Source: Pseudoselenomonas ruminantium (GTDB taxonomy: Bacteria; Bacillota; Negativicutes; Selenomonadales; Selenomonadaceae). Taken from it: DNA of 64,000 nt. The stretch spans positions 1-64,000 of the forward strand of contig NZ_FRBC01000006.1 of the NCBI RefSeq assembly GCF_900142515.1, given 5' to 3'. Made by a program: the position numbers and the translations under genes. Positions within the stretch are counted from its first letter, which is position 1, and each line of letters begins with the position of its first letter. Positions 62,315-64,000 of this stretch are shown here, piece by piece. The notes beneath the pieces were generated by a model. That model was not told where the DNA came from. It was given only the letters and a program-made list of their open reading frames with translations, and searched no databases.

Positions 62315-63169
62315 TTATTTTCCCCTCTTGACAATATCACCCTTTTGAATGGAACCGCCGCCTTCTGTTATCCGGCAAATGGCATAATCAGCCAACACCT
62401 CGGTCACTCTGGCTTTGCCCAGATTGATCTGCGTCATCCCAATGATCTTGCCATTGGCTTCCAAAGGCGTATCCTCCCGGGCAATCAGTAAGACATCCCC
62501 CTTGTGCAAGCCACTGCTCTGTCCCTGATCAATATAGATCTCACTGCCTTTTACTTCAATGATCCTGCCCGTAAAGGGATGCTGCGCCTGAATATCACGC
62601 ATGAAATGCTCTGCTACTTCCTTGCAGGCATTATACAGCGAATCATTCGCATCCTTGCCGCCACGGTCTGCCTCTACTGTCTTTGCCAGGACGACCTCAC
62701 TGGTCTGGCAGTCAACCATGCGCAATTCCACAGCGATACTGGTACGGTACGCTGCATCAAACTTGGCCGTAATGCGTTTCATGAAATTGGATTTATCCGC
62801 GGCCCTGGTCTTGACCATCGTTATTTTTCCTACCAGAATATACTGCCCGCCAAATATTTTCCCCATCTCTGCTACATATTCCGGATCGGCATATAAATTC
62901 TGAAAGCCCTGCTCCTGCATCGCCTTATCGAATTGTGTACGCTCCACCACCGTATAATTACCGCTTTCCTGCACAGCTACCACCAGCTGATCAGACATGA
63001 CATTCGCCACCGTCTCTTCACTTTCTGCAGAATCGGATAACACGAAGGTCTTTTCCAGCGGCATGATCGCCACTCGCTTCTTAGCCGCTTCTGTGGTCAT
63101 CATCCCCGCCCCCCATACGGCTGCAGCCAGGATTGCTATCCCTAAACATCTAAACAACGATCTCCACAT
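62315..63169 (-). CDS. Exported CsgG-like protein with a FlgT C-domain
   Basis: A 284-residue protein with a signal peptide (CLGIAILAAAVWGAGMMTTEA). Residues about 30-190 fit a CsgG/TolB-N-like domain (KKRVAIMPLEKTFV, DQLVVAVQESGNYTVVERTQ, GGQYILVGKITMVKT). From about residue 200 it has a domain like FlgT_C (GRIIEVKGSEIYIDQGQSSG, LHKGDVLLIARE, QKGDIVKR). There is no lipoprotein cysteine, unlike CsgG. It is 12 bp after the next gene upstream, which shares this C-terminal domain. Confidence 0.7.
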   Translation of the reverse strand: MWRSLFRCLGIAILAAAVWGAGMMTTEAAKKRVAIMPLEKTFVLSDSAESEETVANVMSDQLVVAVQESGNYTVVERTQFDKAMQEQGFQNLYADPEYVAEMGKIFGGQYILVGKITMVKTRAADKSNFMKRITAKFDAAYRTSIAVELRMVDCQTSEVVLAKTVEADRGGKDANDSLYNACKEVAEHFMRDIQAQHPFTGRIIEVKGSEIYIDQGQSSGLHKGDVLLIAREDTPLEANGKIIGMTQINLGKARVTEVLADYAICRITEGGGSIQKGDIVKRGK

Positions 63170-63181
63170 AATACACTCCTG

Positions 63182-64000
63182 TCATTTCACCAAACGCTTC
63201 ACCACATCATTTACCTTGATGTCCTCTGTACGAGACAATACAACGCATACCGCATATTCTGACAAAACTTCCACCACTTTGGCTTTGCCAATCTTCAATT
63301 CCTTCTTGCCTACCACTTTGCCGTTGATTGTCACATCCCCGCTGATGCGGAAGACCTCGAGTACCTCACCGACCTTGAGTCCGCTGGCACTGCCTTGATC
63401 AATATACAGGTTATCGCCGCCAATATCTCCTATAATCCCCCGGAAATTTCCTTTGGATTCCGCAGCCACCGGCTGTTGTGCCTCTTCCGGAGTTTCTGAC
63501 TTTGGCGTATCGGATGGTGCTTCCTCCGGAACTGCTGCCGTTTCCATAGCCTGCAGGATATTTTTGGCCATGTTCTGGCAAACATTGTATACAGCCTTCT
63601 CGCTGCTTGTCCCCACCTTGTCACTGGTAAAATTTTTCGTCAGGACGTTATGATTCGCAGATGCATCAAATAACCGGGCCTCTACAACCAGTTTCACCCC
63701 ATTGGTACTCGCAGAAATATCCTTCAACTCTTGTTTGGCTGCTTCCCGTTCTTCCGGAGGAACCGGTGTTCCATCGGGATTGTTCTCATGTCCCAGCCCC
63801 TTCCGGATCAGCGCTGTCACCTTCTCCCGATTGCTCTTGGGATCGTACAGGGCCACATCCGTAATGGTACAGCTCAGTTTATACGCCGGCTTGCTGCTAT
63901 CATCTTTCTCAACCGGGGTATAGATGCTGCTTTCCCGCAAAGCTGCAATCAGCTGTTCCTGCAGTTCCTTGACGGCTGCCGTTGCCTGTTCCCCCGCCAC
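63182..64000 (-). CDS. FlgT C-domain-like paralogue, N-terminus outside the window
   Basis: Partial; at least 272 residues are visible and the reading frame runs off the window end, where a signal peptide is expected. The visible first part (VKELQEQLIAALRESSIYTPV, LVVEARLFDASANHNVLTKN) looks like the second half of a CsgG-like domain. A proline/glutamate-rich linker (about residues 155-175) leads to a FlgT_C-like domain (GGDNLYIDQGSASGLKVGEV, VVEVLSEYAVCVV, VNDVVKRLVK), a paralogue of the one encoded at 62315-63169. Confidence 0.6.
   Translation of the reverse strand: MAGEQATAAVKELQEQLIAALRESSIYTPVEKDDSSKPAYKLSCTITDVALYDPKSNREKVTALIRKGLGHENNPDGTPVPPEEREAAKQELKDISASTNGVKLVVEARLFDASANHNVLTKNFTSDKVGTSSEKAVYNVCQNMAKNILQAMETAAVPEEAPSDTPKSETPEEAQQPVAAESKGNFRGIIGDIGGDNLYIDQGSASGLKVGEVLEVFRISGDVTINGKVVGKKELKIGKAKVVEVLSEYAVCVVLSRTEDIKVNDVVKRLVK

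Noticed and set aside
1-64000. CRISPR array, prophage or rRNA operon
   Set aside because: No regularly spaced repeats, phage structural genes or rRNA sequence were seen.

Overview
The window looks like a chromosomal piece of a diderm Firmicute of the class Negativicutes, most like Selenomonas or a close relative. This is inferred from gene content only. Firmicute-type gene neighbourhoods (yaaR-holB-ricT-trmN6-rsmI; maf-radC-mreBCD-mrdA-minCDE-rodA) occur beside envelope genes expected of a two-membrane cell (CsgG/FlgT-like periplasmic proteins). Strict anaerobe markers are present: HydG, and AhbC/AhbD of the siroheme-dependent heme route. Most of the window is GC-balanced and nearly every gene is on the minus strand. 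The plus-strand genes are one diguanylate cyclase, the two serine tRNAs and amtB-glnK.

Layout. 1-414: apparent remnant of an IS200/IS605-type element. 415-6215: two exported proteins of unknown function, a DEAD-box RNA helicase, rimO and an orphan ABC substrate-binding protein. 6472-11420: nucleoside salvage operon deoC-deoB-pdp-cdd-nupC. 11575-14432: tetR-ahbC-ahbD, late heme synthesis. 14670-20631: sstT, rfbD, a two-component system, a thioesterase and a LysR regulator. 20866-22524: membrane diguanylate cyclase. 22556-35527: cell shape and division block, read as maf-radC, mreB-mreC-mreD-mrdA-minC-minD-minE-rodA, a two-domain radical SAM protein and rng. 35546-41898: a small membrane protein, an ArsB/NhaD-type permease, a FIST-GGDEF protein, gpsA, tcdA and an FtsZ. 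42017-42471: an unannotated 19-residue hydrophobic ORF with its own promoter and terminator, then tRNA-Ser(TGA) and tRNA-Ser(GCT). 42524-47928: nagZ, rsmI, trmN6, ricT, holB, yaaR. 48046-50455: a small exported protein, then amtB-glnK behind a leader with two tandem attenuators. 50492-53695: an exported RelA/SpoT-like protein, thiC with a TPP riboswitch, and a ROK kinase. 53954-59548: AT-rich defence island with a PARIS-like ATPase/TOPRIM pair behind a single-chain restriction-modification enzyme. 59664-64000: hydG and three exported FlgT/CsgG-like proteins, the last cut by the window edge.

The strongest leads are: (1) the amtB leader, with two small hairpins carrying A1/G4 hexaloops of the kind bound by ANTAR antiterminators, each overlapping an intrinsic terminator; (2) the ATPase plus TOPRIM pair in an operon with a nuclease-methylase-specificity fusion; (3) the exported protein with RelA/SpoT-like motifs; (4) the 19-residue ORF; (5) FlgT domains spread over neighbouring genes; (6) two copies of a composite palindromic repeat placed directly after stop codons, and an IS3-end mini-element sitting inside a terminator. 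All functional statements are from reading motifs by eye; no database search was run.
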